A DNA stretch of 64,000 nucleotides from Bacteroidales bacterium (GTDB lineage: Bacteria > Bacteroidota > Bacteroidia > Bacteroidales > UBA10428), in the NCBI GenBank assembly GCA_035299085.1, contig DATGXG010000013.1, forward strand, positions 62,001-126,000, written 5' to 3'. This document shows positions 43,205-51,471 of this stretch, in pieces. The translations under genes were made by a program, and so were the position numbers. Every line of letters starts with the position of its first letter. Positions within the stretch are counted from its first letter, which is position 1. A model generated the notes under the pieces. The model saw nothing but the letters and a program-made list of their open reading frames with translations. It made no database searches and was not told the origin of the DNA.

Positions 43205-46200
43205 TTACTTGGTTAATACCCATTTAATGGCATCGGCAAACACCAGTTCACCGTTGCTCCGGTTTGTGACCAATACTTTGCCGGTATCGGCCGAAATATA
43301 CCAGCTTCCCAGGTAGTTCCATCCCTGGTCCACATCTTTGGTTGACTCGTTTATTTTTTCTTCACCATTGTCGTGGTAAACGGTGAGGTTATAATTCGTG
43401 GATTTGTTATTGTTTCTCCAGCCTTCATCCACTTTATCCACATAAAAATATACATCATACATTCCATCCTCCGGAAGCACCGTCTTCCATAAAGCCGATC
43501 GTTCTCCTGTGCCGGATCTTGTGTAAAAAGCCGACCGCACGTAGGTTCCGTAAAACTCCGACCTGAGCACGGCTTTCCACTCCCTGGGCGGATTCCACCA
43601 CCAGATGGAGGAATACTTAAAGCGGTCATCTTTCTTTTTATTCACAAGTGATTTAAGAAAAGCTTCATTTTTCGTTTGCAGGTATTTGAAATAGTTATCC
43701 TCATTATCTGCCACAAACTCGTTCTTCTCTGTAATGTTATCAAAGAAAGGTATAGGAATAATTGTATCAAGAGCAGCAGTACTGCGGGTTTCAGTAAATC
43801 CTGAAAATCCGTAAATGAGGTTATTCGGAAGATTTCGTGAAATGTTGGTCACAACCGACATACGGGCCGGTTCGGAATTAAATACATAACCGATCTCAAA
43901 GGAAGATTTGGCCGGGAGGAATATTTTCTTTGAAAAATCAACTTTAAAACTGTTATCCCATTCATTTTCCCTTGTGCGGTTCGGATCATTGAATTCCACA
44001 TTCAGGGTGATCATTCCGTCGCTGTTTTCAGGATTTGAAATGAAAAATCTGACCTGGTATTTGGTTGATTCGCCCTGTATGATTTTATATGATCGTAGAT
44101 TTTTTACTATAAATCCCGGCAATTGTTTCTGAACGTACCAGTCGCTTATTTTCTGTGCCAGATCAGTGTGAAATCTCTTTGTAAACTCACTATTCAGATC
44201 TTCAAACCGAATCGGTTTATGTGCATGACTTTTAACCAGGAAATTGATAAGGGAATCGATTTTTTCCGATCCATATTCAGCACTGAGCATATTAAAAAGC
44301 GACAATCCCTTTACCTGGATAAGATCACCCAGGTTAACCGCATTTCTTTCCTCTTCTTCTACAGGGATTCCTTTCTGAAGAATCTCCTCAAGCGTCGAAT
44401 TTTGCAATAACAGGTTTATTTTTTCTGCGGCGCTCAGATCCTCGTACCATTCAAGTGTGGCAGCTGCCGTATTGTTCCTTTCACTTACATAGGTTTCTGT
44501 GGCAATTGAAATCACCGGCCATTTGTCGCTCTGAACCCTTGTAAAACAGCTGAAATATTGAGGGAAAAGTGAATAGGTATGCCAGTTAACGATATTATCA
44601 TAATTGAAATGCTGACCTCTTTTAGCCATGAAATTATCCTTAATGAATTCCCTGAAAAGATCAGTCTGAACAACCACAGGCAAAGCTTCTTCATTATTGT
44701 TCTTCATGTTCTTTTCAATCCTGTACTTTCGCCCCCTGAAATCGGAAGAATTGAAAAGCACTCCCTTTTCAGGGCACAGGATCATTTCAGGTTGAATGGC
44801 ATCGCTGGCATAAGAATAAATGTGACTGTACAAGGCAAAATGAACAGGCACTTCAGCCAGCATTAAGCGTTTGAACGGATAACTGAATCCCAGACCGGCT
44901 TCATATTCCTTTTTAAGATCCCGGATCAGGTAAGGAATGGTGTCATGTGCCTCAGTGAAATACTCTTTGAAATAGTCATGTCCTTTAATAGCATAGAGCG
45001 CATATTCAACCGAATCCACAATGGTATCGTATTTAACGTAATCTCCAGCAAGCAGTGAAATCCCGGTTAGCGGAAATTCGGGTCTGAACTGAACCTCTCC
45101 CTGCTTATCTTCTATCCTCCTGCCCTGCGAAATAACCGTCAATGCCGGAGATGTTTTAACATTCAATGAATACCCGGTAAAATCAGGTGAATAATGCATC
45201 GGCCTTTTTGTTGCATATCCTGTACCGGCGAGAGGGTACCAGATCACTTCAGGCGTAAGGCAGACATAATTATCGGTTAAAAAGCTGAATCGTTTATGGA
45301 GCCGGAATACTTCGAATGTAATATCTTTTTCAAATGTTTTCTGATCCATATCGAGAAAGGCTACAGCTTCATTTATTGAGCCATTGTAAAGAACCGACAG
45401 GTTAATCGAATCGCCTGGTAAAACGGGTGATTCAGGAATTACTCTCAGAATCTGCAAATCGCGCAGATAACGTGTATTTTGACTGTTTGTTTTCACATCG
45501 GTAACAGACAGACCAGGATTCAGGCTGAAAATAAGGGTATCCAGCGGAACAGAATCCGCATTGTGAATTAATAAATCAGCTCTGACCTGTATTGTTTTAC
45601 CCTTATGTTCCAGTTGAATTTTACATGAATCGACTACCGGCCTGATGCGATCCACGTACCTGTTATTGAGAGAAATAATATCCCTGCGGTAATCCCTCAA
45701 TAAATATTTATTATCGAGGTATTTGTATGCCATAAATCCGCTGATGGCAAGGAAACCAATTCCCGCAAGCAACGGCAGATGCATGAACCTGTTTGATTGG
45801 GGCAAGCGCTGAAGTTTATATATGGTAAGAAAAATGAAGCCTAGTCCCGCTACAAAATAAATACTCCTGTGCAATATGATTTCACCCGTACTGGCAAATC
45901 CGGTTATGGATGAATACAACATGGGCACCTGGTAAGCTATGTAATCGAAAAGATGAAACGCCTTTTTATTCAGATAGAAAACAGTGAGAGCAATGTAACC
46001 GGTAAGCAGAATGAAAGTAATAGCCTGGTTATTGACCAGTACCATTATAAAAAAAGTAAGGCCGAGAATAAACACCAGGGTCGGAATGCTTATGAGCAGA
46101 GGGTAGGTAAAATAGGCAAGTATGCTTTGGGAAGTGGTATTGCTGATAAAGGTGAATCCGATTCCCATGAGCAGAATGAAAATATTGAGAAGAAGGAATA

Positions 46201-46546
46201 CGGCAAGTACTCCCAGCGTTTTACCAAGGATGTACTGAGAATTCGACATCGACCTGGCGTAGATCACCTCGACGGAGTCGTTTTTCTTATCCTGTTTCAG
46301 GAATTCAGAACCGAGGAAAACGGCGACAATTGCCTGACCCAGGTTAAGGATAATCATATTCGTATAAGGAACCGAGCATGAAAGTGCCTTATAAATCCAG
46401 GGAGCACCGCTTGCAGCAAGGTTCATAGCCAGGTTGAATATTCCGAGTCCGAGAATGGCACCTCCGGTAAAGATTCTGAAGAACCAGCTGCGTAAAAGGG
46501 TCCGCATTTCGTACGCAGCAATGATGCGGGTAGTATAAAATGACAT
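43205..46546 (-). CDS. ABC-2 permease fused to M1-peptidase-like domain and golvesin-type C-terminal domain
   Basis: 1113 aa. Residues 1-~290 hold about seven membrane helices of an ABC-2 permease (EMRTLLRSWFFRIFTGGAILGLG at the start). Residues ~300-950 align in layout with M1 aminopeptidases as found in Bacteroidota permease/M1 fusions: a beta-saddle N-domain (CKIQLEHKGKTIQVRADLLIHNAD) and SDAIQPEMILCPEKG where GAMEN-type sequence is expected. However, no HExxH zinc site is present; the matching place reads VVVQTDLFREFIKDNF. The last ~115 residues (ALWKTVLPEDGMYDVYFYVDK...GWNYLGSWYISADTGKVLVTNRS...FADAIKWVLTK) look like a golvesin C-terminal-like carbohydrate-binding domain. The peptidase part is therefore probably a binding module, not an enzyme. 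It starts 1 nt after the ATPase gene ends. Confidence 0.82.
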   Translation of the reverse strand: MSFYTTRIIAAYEMRTLLRSWFFRIFTGGAILGLGIFNLAMNLAASGAPWIYKALSCSVPYTNMIILNLGQAIVAVFLGSEFLKQDKKNDSVEVIYARSMSNSQYILGKTLGVLAVFLLLNIFILLMGIGFTFISNTTSQSILAYFTYPLLISIPTLVFILGLTFFIMVLVNNQAITFILLTGYIALTVFYLNKKAFHLFDYIAYQVPMLYSSITGFASTGEIILHRSIYFVAGLGFIFLTIYKLQRLPQSNRFMHLPLLAGIGFLAISGFMAYKYLDNKYLLRDYRRDIISLNNRYVDRIRPVVDSCKIQLEHKGKTIQVRADLLIHNADSVPLDTLIFSLNPGLSVTDVKTNSQNTRYLRDLQILRVIPESPVLPGDSINLSVLYNGSINEAVAFLDMDQKTFEKDITFEVFRLHKRFSFLTDNYVCLTPEVIWYPLAGTGYATKRPMHYSPDFTGYSLNVKTSPALTVISQGRRIEDKQGEVQFRPEFPLTGISLLAGDYVKYDTIVDSVEYALYAIKGHDYFKEYFTEAHDTIPYLIRDLKKEYEAGLGFSYPFKRLMLAEVPVHFALYSHIYSYASDAIQPEMILCPEKGVLFNSSDFRGRKYRIEKNMKNNNEEALPVVVQTDLFREFIKDNFMAKRGQHFNYDNIVNWHTYSLFPQYFSCFTRVQSDKWPVISIATETYVSERNNTAAATLEWYEDLSAAEKINLLLQNSTLEEILQKGIPVEEEERNAVNLGDLIQVKGLSLFNMLSAEYGSEKIDSLINFLVKSHAHKPIRFEDLNSEFTKRFHTDLAQKISDWYVQKQLPGFIVKNLRSYKIIQGESTKYQVRFFISNPENSDGMITLNVEFNDPNRTRENEWDNSFKVDFSKKIFLPAKSSFEIGYVFNSEPARMSVVTNISRNLPNNLIYGFSGFTETRSTAALDTIIPIPFFDNITEKNEFVADNEDNYFKYLQTKNEAFLKSLVNKKKDDRFKYSSIWWWNPPREWKAVLRSEFYGTYVRSAFYTRSGTGERSALWKTVLPEDGMYDVYFYVDKVDEGWRNNNKSTNYNLTVYHDNGEEKINESTKDVDQGWNYLGSWYISADTGKVLVTNRSNGELVFADAIKWVLTK

Positions 46547-46547
46547 A

Positions 46548-47429
46548 TCAGGCCGCTAAAATGGTTTCCATAAAATAAACATAGGCATGTTCAAGGTTCG
46601 GCTCAATCTCAATTGCAGTGGCAATACCCGGGTTATCGCCGACAAGCTGAATCTCCCAACCATCTTCCGAAGGGATAGTAGAAGTCACAGCATACTTCTG
46701 TTTCAGCATATCATATTCAACACCGGCAGTCTGCACCTGCCATACATGACCCCTGGCCATATCAATCAGTTTCTGCGGTGATCCGCTGAACTGTATGGTT
46801 CCTTCATTCAGTAGGGCCAGCTCACGGCATACGCTGGATATATCACCCACAATATGAGTTGATAACAAGATAATGATATCCTGGTGGCTGAGTTCGGAAA
46901 GAATATTTCTGAAGCGGATTCTCTCTTCAGGATCGAGACCTGTTGTGGGTTCGTCTACAATGATGATCTGTGGATTGCCAATAAGTGCCTGCGCAATTCC
47001 GAGCCTCCTTTTCATTCCGCCGGAGAGGTTGTTGGCCTGCCGGTCTCTTGCATCAAACAAACCGACTTTTTCAAGCCATTCATCCACTTTTGCGTTTCTT
47101 TCCTTTGTTGAGGTAATGCCGGCGAGTCCGGCAGCATAATCCAGGAACTCCCAAGTTTTCAGTTTGCTGAAAAACCTGAAATCCTGCGGAAGATAACCCA
47201 GCATTTTCCTGATTTTTCCCCTGTCATTCAACAGATCCAGCCCGTTAACTTTTACATTGCCGGATGAGGGTGTGAGAAGGGTTACAAGGATGCGGATGAG
47301 GCTGGATTTCCCTGCACCGTTTGGACCCAGCAAACCAAACATGCCATTACCAATGGTCAGGTTTATATCTGAAAGGGCGCATTTGCCGTTCGGATATATT
47401 TTATTTAAATGATCGATTTCGATTTTCAC
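46548..47429 (-). CDS. ABC transporter ATP-binding protein
   Basis: 293 aa. The ABC domain is complete: IEIDHLNKIYPNGKCALSDINLTIGNG with A-loop Tyr, Walker A GPNGAGKSS near residue 36, Q-loop LPQDFRFF, signature NLSGGMKRR, Walker B IIIVDEPTTGLDPEER and H-loop STHIVGD. A ~75-residue C-terminal domain follows. It is the first gene of the minus-strand efflux operon. Its sequence is close to that of the ABC part of the RND-ABC fusion (both have GMFGLLGPNGAGKS and LDPxERIRFRN), suggesting that the two ATPase domains arose by duplication inside this operon. The direct partner is the permease fusion at 43205-46546. Confidence 0.94.
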   Translation of the reverse strand: MKIEIDHLNKIYPNGKCALSDINLTIGNGMFGLLGPNGAGKSSLIRILVTLLTPSSGNVKVNGLDLLNDRGKIRKMLGYLPQDFRFFSKLKTWEFLDYAAGLAGITSTKERNAKVDEWLEKVGLFDARDRQANNLSGGMKRRLGIAQALIGNPQIIIVDEPTTGLDPEERIRFRNILSELSHQDIIILLSTHIVGDISSVCRELALLNEGTIQFSGSPQKLIDMARGHVWQVQTAGVEYDMLKQKYAVTSTIPSEDGWEIQLVGDNPGIATAIEIEPNLEHAYVYFMETILAA

Positions 47430-47595
47430 AGATAAAGCTTACACAGATATGACGCATGAAGGTATGAAAAAATTACATCTGCATAGAAAATCATTAGACA
47501 ACCTTCCTTTTAAAATTTTGTTAAACTCACCTGAATATTTTAAAAAGAGCATTATAACTTCTAAATTTACAGTCAACTAACATTAATCCATCATT

Positions 47596-48660
47596 ATGAA
47601 AATTAAAAGTATCCTCATTACGGTTATAGTAACTGCTATGACAGTATTTTTCATTGCATCGTGCAATAAAGCACCCCAGACGAAAGTGGAATATTACAGG
47701 AATCTCCTGTTCAGTGAAACAAATTTCGACACTGAAAAAGGCAGTCATCCGTTAACACCCGAGCAAGCCAAAGACATTAACAGTTACAAATTCACCTATA
47801 ATGAAACCGGCCGTCTTGTTTCTGTAGAATTTGTAAGGAATGACAGCCTTCTTGGATATTCTAACATGGATGGAGCTGCAAAAGTGATTTACACCTATGA
47901 AAACGGTAAACAGATCAAACGTTTTTATGATAAGTCGAACAAGCAGATTGCTGTTAACGGTAATGTTTATACTTACGAATTCACACTGGATTCAACCGGA
48001 ATGAGGACGGGACTAAAATTCCTTGATTCTGCCGGCGCCGCCGTGGAAAGCAGGAATAAGATTCATTCTTATGTTTGGACAAAACTTCCTGACGGCATGA
48101 TAAAAGAAAACAGGTATAACCTGGCCAACCAGGAAACCATTATGAGCGAGTTCTGTCCTTTTTATGAGCTCCGCTTTTCATATAATGATAAAGGTTTTGT
48201 AACCCGCATGGCTAATTACCAGGGTGACAGCTTGTACAATTGCACGGCTGAAAATTGCGGTGACATTGGTGTTTCCTATTTCTTCTTTGAAAATTCAGAT
48301 GCCGGTGACCAGTTATCATTTTCGGTTCACAACACTACAGGCAGATTATCGAATTTATACTGGGGATGGGCAAAAAGAGTAAACACAGTGGATGAAAACG
48401 GTTATGTAACCGAAACCAAAGTATTTGACCAGGACGATGAACCGGTTGGCGGCACCCAGATCCCTGTTACCCGCAATACATATGATGAACATGGAGCACT
48501 TGTTAAAACAGAGCACTTCGATAAAGACGGAAACCTGTTAGAAAACGGAAATGGTGTTGCATACACCCAATTCAAATATGATGAAAAAGGCGAGCGTACA
48601 GAAACTCTCGATTTCAACAAGAACAATGAACCGGTAGCTCCGAAACAGGCTGCTATCTAA
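47596..48660 (+). CDS. Lipoprotein with RHS/MORN-like repeats, unknown function
   Basis: 354 aa with a lipobox (FFIASCNKAP). Most of the sequence consists of irregular beta repeats with a YD/NE-rich consensus: TYENGKQIKRFYDKSNKQI, YEFTLDSTGMRTGLKFLDSAG, FSYNDKGFVTRMANYQGDSL, TYDEHGALVKTEHFDKDGNLLENG, FKYDEKGERTETLDFNKNNEPV. This is reminiscent of MORN-variant or RHS-type repeats. It probably sits on the outer membrane or faces the periplasm. It precedes the rhodanese lipoprotein by 10 nt on the same strand, so the two are likely co-transcribed. Confidence 0.75.
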   Translation: MKIKSILITVIVTAMTVFFIASCNKAPQTKVEYYRNLLFSETNFDTEKGSHPLTPEQAKDINSYKFTYNETGRLVSVEFVRNDSLLGYSNMDGAAKVIYTYENGKQIKRFYDKSNKQIAVNGNVYTYEFTLDSTGMRTGLKFLDSAGAAVESRNKIHSYVWTKLPDGMIKENRYNLANQETIMSEFCPFYELRFSYNDKGFVTRMANYQGDSLYNCTAENCGDIGVSYFFFENSDAGDQLSFSVHNTTGRLSNLYWGWAKRVNTVDENGYVTETKVFDQDDEPVGGTQIPVTRNTYDEHGALVKTEHFDKDGNLLENGNGVAYTQFKYDEKGERTETLDFNKNNEPVAPKQAAI

Positions 48661-48670
48661 TAGCGAAAAA

Positions 48671-49711
48671 ATGAAATGTATTAATTGCCAGATACTATTA
48701 ACGGCAATACTGTTTACCGGATTCTGGGGCTGTAATTCAAAAACACCTGAAACAGCCCCAAAATCCGATACAATAGCTGCTGTAACGAATGTGAACATCG
48801 GACAGGAAACGCAATTGCTTATGGATGATCTGAAAACCAACGGCAATTATGTGAATACGCGTGAGTTTCCTTCTTTAATTAAAGCTTCTGTTGTAAAAGA
48901 GGCTGTTGACCAGAATAAGAAGGTTCAGATTATTGATCTGAGAAAACCTGCTGTTTTTGCCCAGGGTCATATAAAAGGGGCTGTGAATAAGAAATTCAGT
49001 GATTTGCCCTCGTATTTTGAATCAGGCATCAAGCCCTTTGAATATGACAAGATAGTTCTTGTTTGCGACGATGGCCAGATATCAAGCTACGCCACTTCGC
49101 TGCTAAGACTCATGGGATACGGAAATGTTTACGCCATGCGCTGGGGCATGAGTTCATGGAACACTCAGTTTGCTGAAAAGTCCTGGCTTAGCGGACTCTC
49201 CGGCAAATATGAACCGCAGCTGGACACGAGTGAAAATCCAAAGCCGGTTGCCACTACGATGCCTGAATTAAAAACTGGACTTACAACGGGACAGGAGATT
49301 TCATCTGCCCGGTTTAAAGATTTGTTTGCTGAAGGAACCGACAGCGTGCTTGTTTCTGCCGATGAAGTCTTCAAAAATCCCGGCAGGTATTATGTGATCA
49401 ATTACGAACGCAAGGATAAGTACGATGACGGACACATTCCGGGCGCTGTAAGGTACAAGCCTAATGCGACTTTAAGTTTTGTGAATGAAATGGCTACCAT
49501 CCCTGTAGATAAACCGGTTGTTGTTTATTGCGGTACGGGGCATAATTCCGGATTTGCCACCGCCTACCTGAGACTTATGGGCTATAATGCCAAAACATTA
49601 AGATATGGCAATAACGGGTTTATGCACGACAGAATGGTTAAAGATCCGGCGAAACTATCATGGCTGCCTTTCTCAAAGGCTGATATCAATGATTTTCCGG
49701 TTGTGAAATAA
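48671..49711 (+). CDS. Lipoprotein with two rhodanese domains
   Basis: 346 aa. The signal peptide ends in a lipobox (ILFTGFWGCNSK). Rhodanese domain 1 (~residues 55-170) has VQIIDLRKPAVFAQGHIKGAVN and a catalytic Cys loop VLVCDDGQISS. Domain 2 (~215-340) has GHIPGAVRYKP and the Cys loop VVVYCGTGHNSGFATAYLRLMGY. Both thus keep an active-site Cys. Rhodaneses transfer sulfane sulfur from thiosulfate or persulfides. The location outside the cytoplasm and the neighbouring minus-strand rhodaneses and YedE/YeeE genes point to extracytoplasmic sulfur handling. Confidence 0.9.
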   Translation: MKCINCQILLTAILFTGFWGCNSKTPETAPKSDTIAAVTNVNIGQETQLLMDDLKTNGNYVNTREFPSLIKASVVKEAVDQNKKVQIIDLRKPAVFAQGHIKGAVNKKFSDLPSYFESGIKPFEYDKIVLVCDDGQISSYATSLLRLMGYGNVYAMRWGMSSWNTQFAEKSWLSGLSGKYEPQLDTSENPKPVATTMPELKTGLTTGQEISSARFKDLFAEGTDSVLVSADEVFKNPGRYYVINYERKDKYDDGHIPGAVRYKPNATLSFVNEMATIPVDKPVVVYCGTGHNSGFATAYLRLMGYNAKTLRYGNNGFMHDRMVKDPAKLSWLPFSKADINDFPVVK

Positions 49712-49727
49712 TATTTGTGGCGTTCCT

Positions 49728-49755
49728 GTAGAGACGCACAATTGTGCGTCTCTAC
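49728..49755. repeat. 28-nt perfect palindrome
   Basis: GTAGAGACGCACAA followed by its exact reverse complement, with no loop. It lies between the convergent rhodanese genes at 49711 and 49764. It may end transcription on both strands or be a dispersed palindromic repeat. Confidence 0.85.
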
Positions 49756-49763
49756 GAAATGTC

Positions 49764-50147
49764 CTATTGTAAAATAAAGAGGTTTTTGATTCCCACCTGA
49801 GCCAGGAGCATCCAGGTACGTGCAACTTTAGCCTGGTCATTTGATATGAGGATAATGTTTCCTTTGTGTTTATTAAGAATTTTAAGGTTCTCCTTATCCA
49901 TTAAATTTTCAGCTGATACAACAATTTGATTATCATAAGAAGGATACTTCTCTTTATCTAAATTTACAAACAGGTTACTGCCTTTCAGCTGGCCAAGTGT
50001 TGCAGTGGTAACCAGGTTGGAGCCGGTGAATGAAAGTTCAGCCATCTTGCGTGCATCATTCCGGAAATGATTGCGGGATAGTGATTTAAAAGCAACACCG
50101 GATAAAAGTCCGGCAATTATAATAATAGGTATAATTCTGGTTTTCAT
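49764..50147 (-). CDS. Small rhodanese-like protein without catalytic cysteine
   Basis: 127 aa from the ATG at 50147 (MKTRIIPIIIIAGLLSGVAFKSL, a membrane anchor or signal). The frame extends 15 codons further, overlapping the upstream gene, with no support. The remaining ~95 residues resemble a short rhodanese fold (NLFVNLDKEKYPSYDNQIVVSAENLM...GNIILISNDQAKVARTWMLLAQVGIKNLFIL). The loop that should carry the active Cys reads ISNDQAKVA, so it is likely inactive as a sulfurtransferase. It lies 10 nt downstream of an apparently active rhodanese on the same strand. Confidence 0.65.
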   Translation of the reverse strand: MKTRIIPIIIIAGLLSGVAFKSLSRNHFRNDARKMAELSFTGSNLVTTATLGQLKGSNLFVNLDKEKYPSYDNQIVVSAENLMDKENLKILNKHKGNIILISNDQAKVARTWMLLAQVGIKNLFILQ

Positions 50148-50157
50148 AATATGCAAT

Positions 50158-50769
50158 TTATTCACATCCGCCATCAAGTTTCTTTCTTTCAATTTCTTTT
50201 GAAGCCATGTACTTTTCCTTCAGGCTGTCGGGAAGGCTATTGATTTCATCAAACATTGTTCTTGCCTTGAAACGAACCTCAAACAGGGCATTTTCCCTTG
50301 CGCTGATCGTCTCACCTTTGAATACCGATTTCATTATATCTTTATTCCATCCTGAAAGACCGCCCTTCATCACATAGCAGTTTGAAAAACCGATGCCTGT
50401 TGCCAGCAGCCAGGCGTAATTGGATTCGAGATCATTATCACAATAGAAAATCTTTTTCATGTCAGAGCCCAGGAGACTTTCAAGATCCGATGACAGGAAT
50501 TCGGAGTAAGGGATATTCACAGAACCGGGAATGTTTGATCTTTTATACTCATCCCTGCTTCGCAGATCAATCAATCTGACAGAATTATCCTCACTCACAA
50601 CAGCCCGGGCTACTTCGTCCGGAGTAATATACGATGATTGATCCATTGCGGCCTTCATTACATTCTCAGGCTTGCCGTGAAGTGAATACCTGCCTGAAAG
50701 GGGAAGAAAGGCAAGTATTAAAGAAAGTACAATCAGCGTTATGGAAAAGGGAATGCGATTCGTTTTCAT
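50158..50769 (-). CDS. Rhodanese-domain protein, membrane anchored
   Basis: 203 aa. There is one N-terminal hydrophobic segment (ITLIVLSLILAFLPLSG). A rhodanese domain (~residues 45-150) has VRLIDLRSRDEYKRSNIPGSVNIPYSEF and the active-site loop IFYCDNDLESNYAWLLATGIGFSNCYVMKGGLSGW, with Cys kept. A C-terminal helical tail (ISARENALFEVRFKARTMFDEIN...) ends in GGCE. It would be an extracytoplasmic sulfurtransferase. It is located 6 nt after the YedE-type gene at 50776 on the same strand, which connects it to import of a sulfur compound. Confidence 0.88.
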   Translation of the reverse strand: MKTNRIPFSITLIVLSLILAFLPLSGRYSLHGKPENVMKAAMDQSSYITPDEVARAVVSEDNSVRLIDLRSRDEYKRSNIPGSVNIPYSEFLSSDLESLLGSDMKKIFYCDNDLESNYAWLLATGIGFSNCYVMKGGLSGWNKDIMKSVFKGETISARENALFEVRFKARTMFDEINSLPDSLKEKYMASKEIERKKLDGGCE

Positions 50770-50775
50770 AGCAGT

Positions 50776-51372
50776 TTAAATATTATTTACAGGCCTTGCA
50801 AATTTCTTCTCGGCTGCTTCAGCAAGCCAGAACATAGCAGCAGCAATGACAACCATTAAGAAAATAAATAGTCCGGGTGATATCCCGAACACTTCATTGA
50901 TTTTTACAGGTCCTTTGTATCCGGCATCTGCCAAAGGCTGAACCCAGGGATAAGTCTCAGCAAATAAAAATGCACCGGTGAGTCCGCCCAGGACATAAAA
51001 CAGTCCGTCAATTTTTCCTATTGAAAGAGCAGTAACCCCGGTTCCCGGACAAAACCCTCCCATTATAAAACCGGCGCCCATAATTATGCCGCCAACGATG
51101 GCTGAAGTAACATAATATTCATTGACATATACCCGGTTCAGATCAAGAAGTCCGAAATACCCGAGGAATTGTGAGCCGATCAGTGCAACAATGGCGGCTG
51201 TAAAAAACACTTTTAATACGGTGGTATCATAACCGTAAAACATACCGGCCAGTTTACGGCTTGATGAAAACCCGGCCTGTTCAAGCGAAAAACCAAAACC
51301 AATCCCGATCAACAGGGCGATCGGTAAGTTCAGCCAGGCTGGAAATGATGACATTGTGGATATTGGGGCCAT
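50776..51372 (-). CDS. YedE/YeeE-family sulfur transporter, second half
   Basis: 198 aa from the ATG at 51372. The frame continues 18 codons upstream through a low-complexity TTTAATGTTTGATG stretch that is unlikely to be coding. It has about five membrane helices. The sequence GGFCPGTGVTALSIGKIDGLFYVLGG contains the conserved Cys of the C-terminal half of YeeE/YedE thiosulfate-type transporters. The complementary half is encoded just upstream at 51469-51978, separated by a REP-like repeat. In other bacteria these halves can be one protein. Confidence 0.85.
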   Translation of the reverse strand: MAPISTMSSFPAWLNLPIALLIGIGFGFSLEQAGFSSSRKLAGMFYGYDTTVLKVFFTAAIVALIGSQFLGYFGLLDLNRVYVNEYYVTSAIVGGIIMGAGFIMGGFCPGTGVTALSIGKIDGLFYVLGGLTGAFLFAETYPWVQPLADAGYKGPVKINEVFGISPGLFIFLMVVIAAAMFWLAEAAEKKFARPVNNI

Positions 51373-51423
51373 GTTGTTTATTGTTTGAAGTTTGAGGTTT
51401 AATGTTTGATGTTTAATGTTTAT

Positions 51424-51471
51424 CACCCTGAGCCAAGTCGAAGGGTGATCCCTGAGCTTGTCGAAGGGTCA
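51424..51471. repeat. REP-like repeat between the two YedE halves
   Basis: Two inverted units of the CCTGAGC...GTCGAAGGGT type stand head to tail; each can pair (CACCCTGAGC with GTCGAAGGGTG in part). It belongs to the same family as 25255-25292 and 62321-62363. The last three bases form the TGA stop codon of the gene at 51469-51978. Confidence 0.8.
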
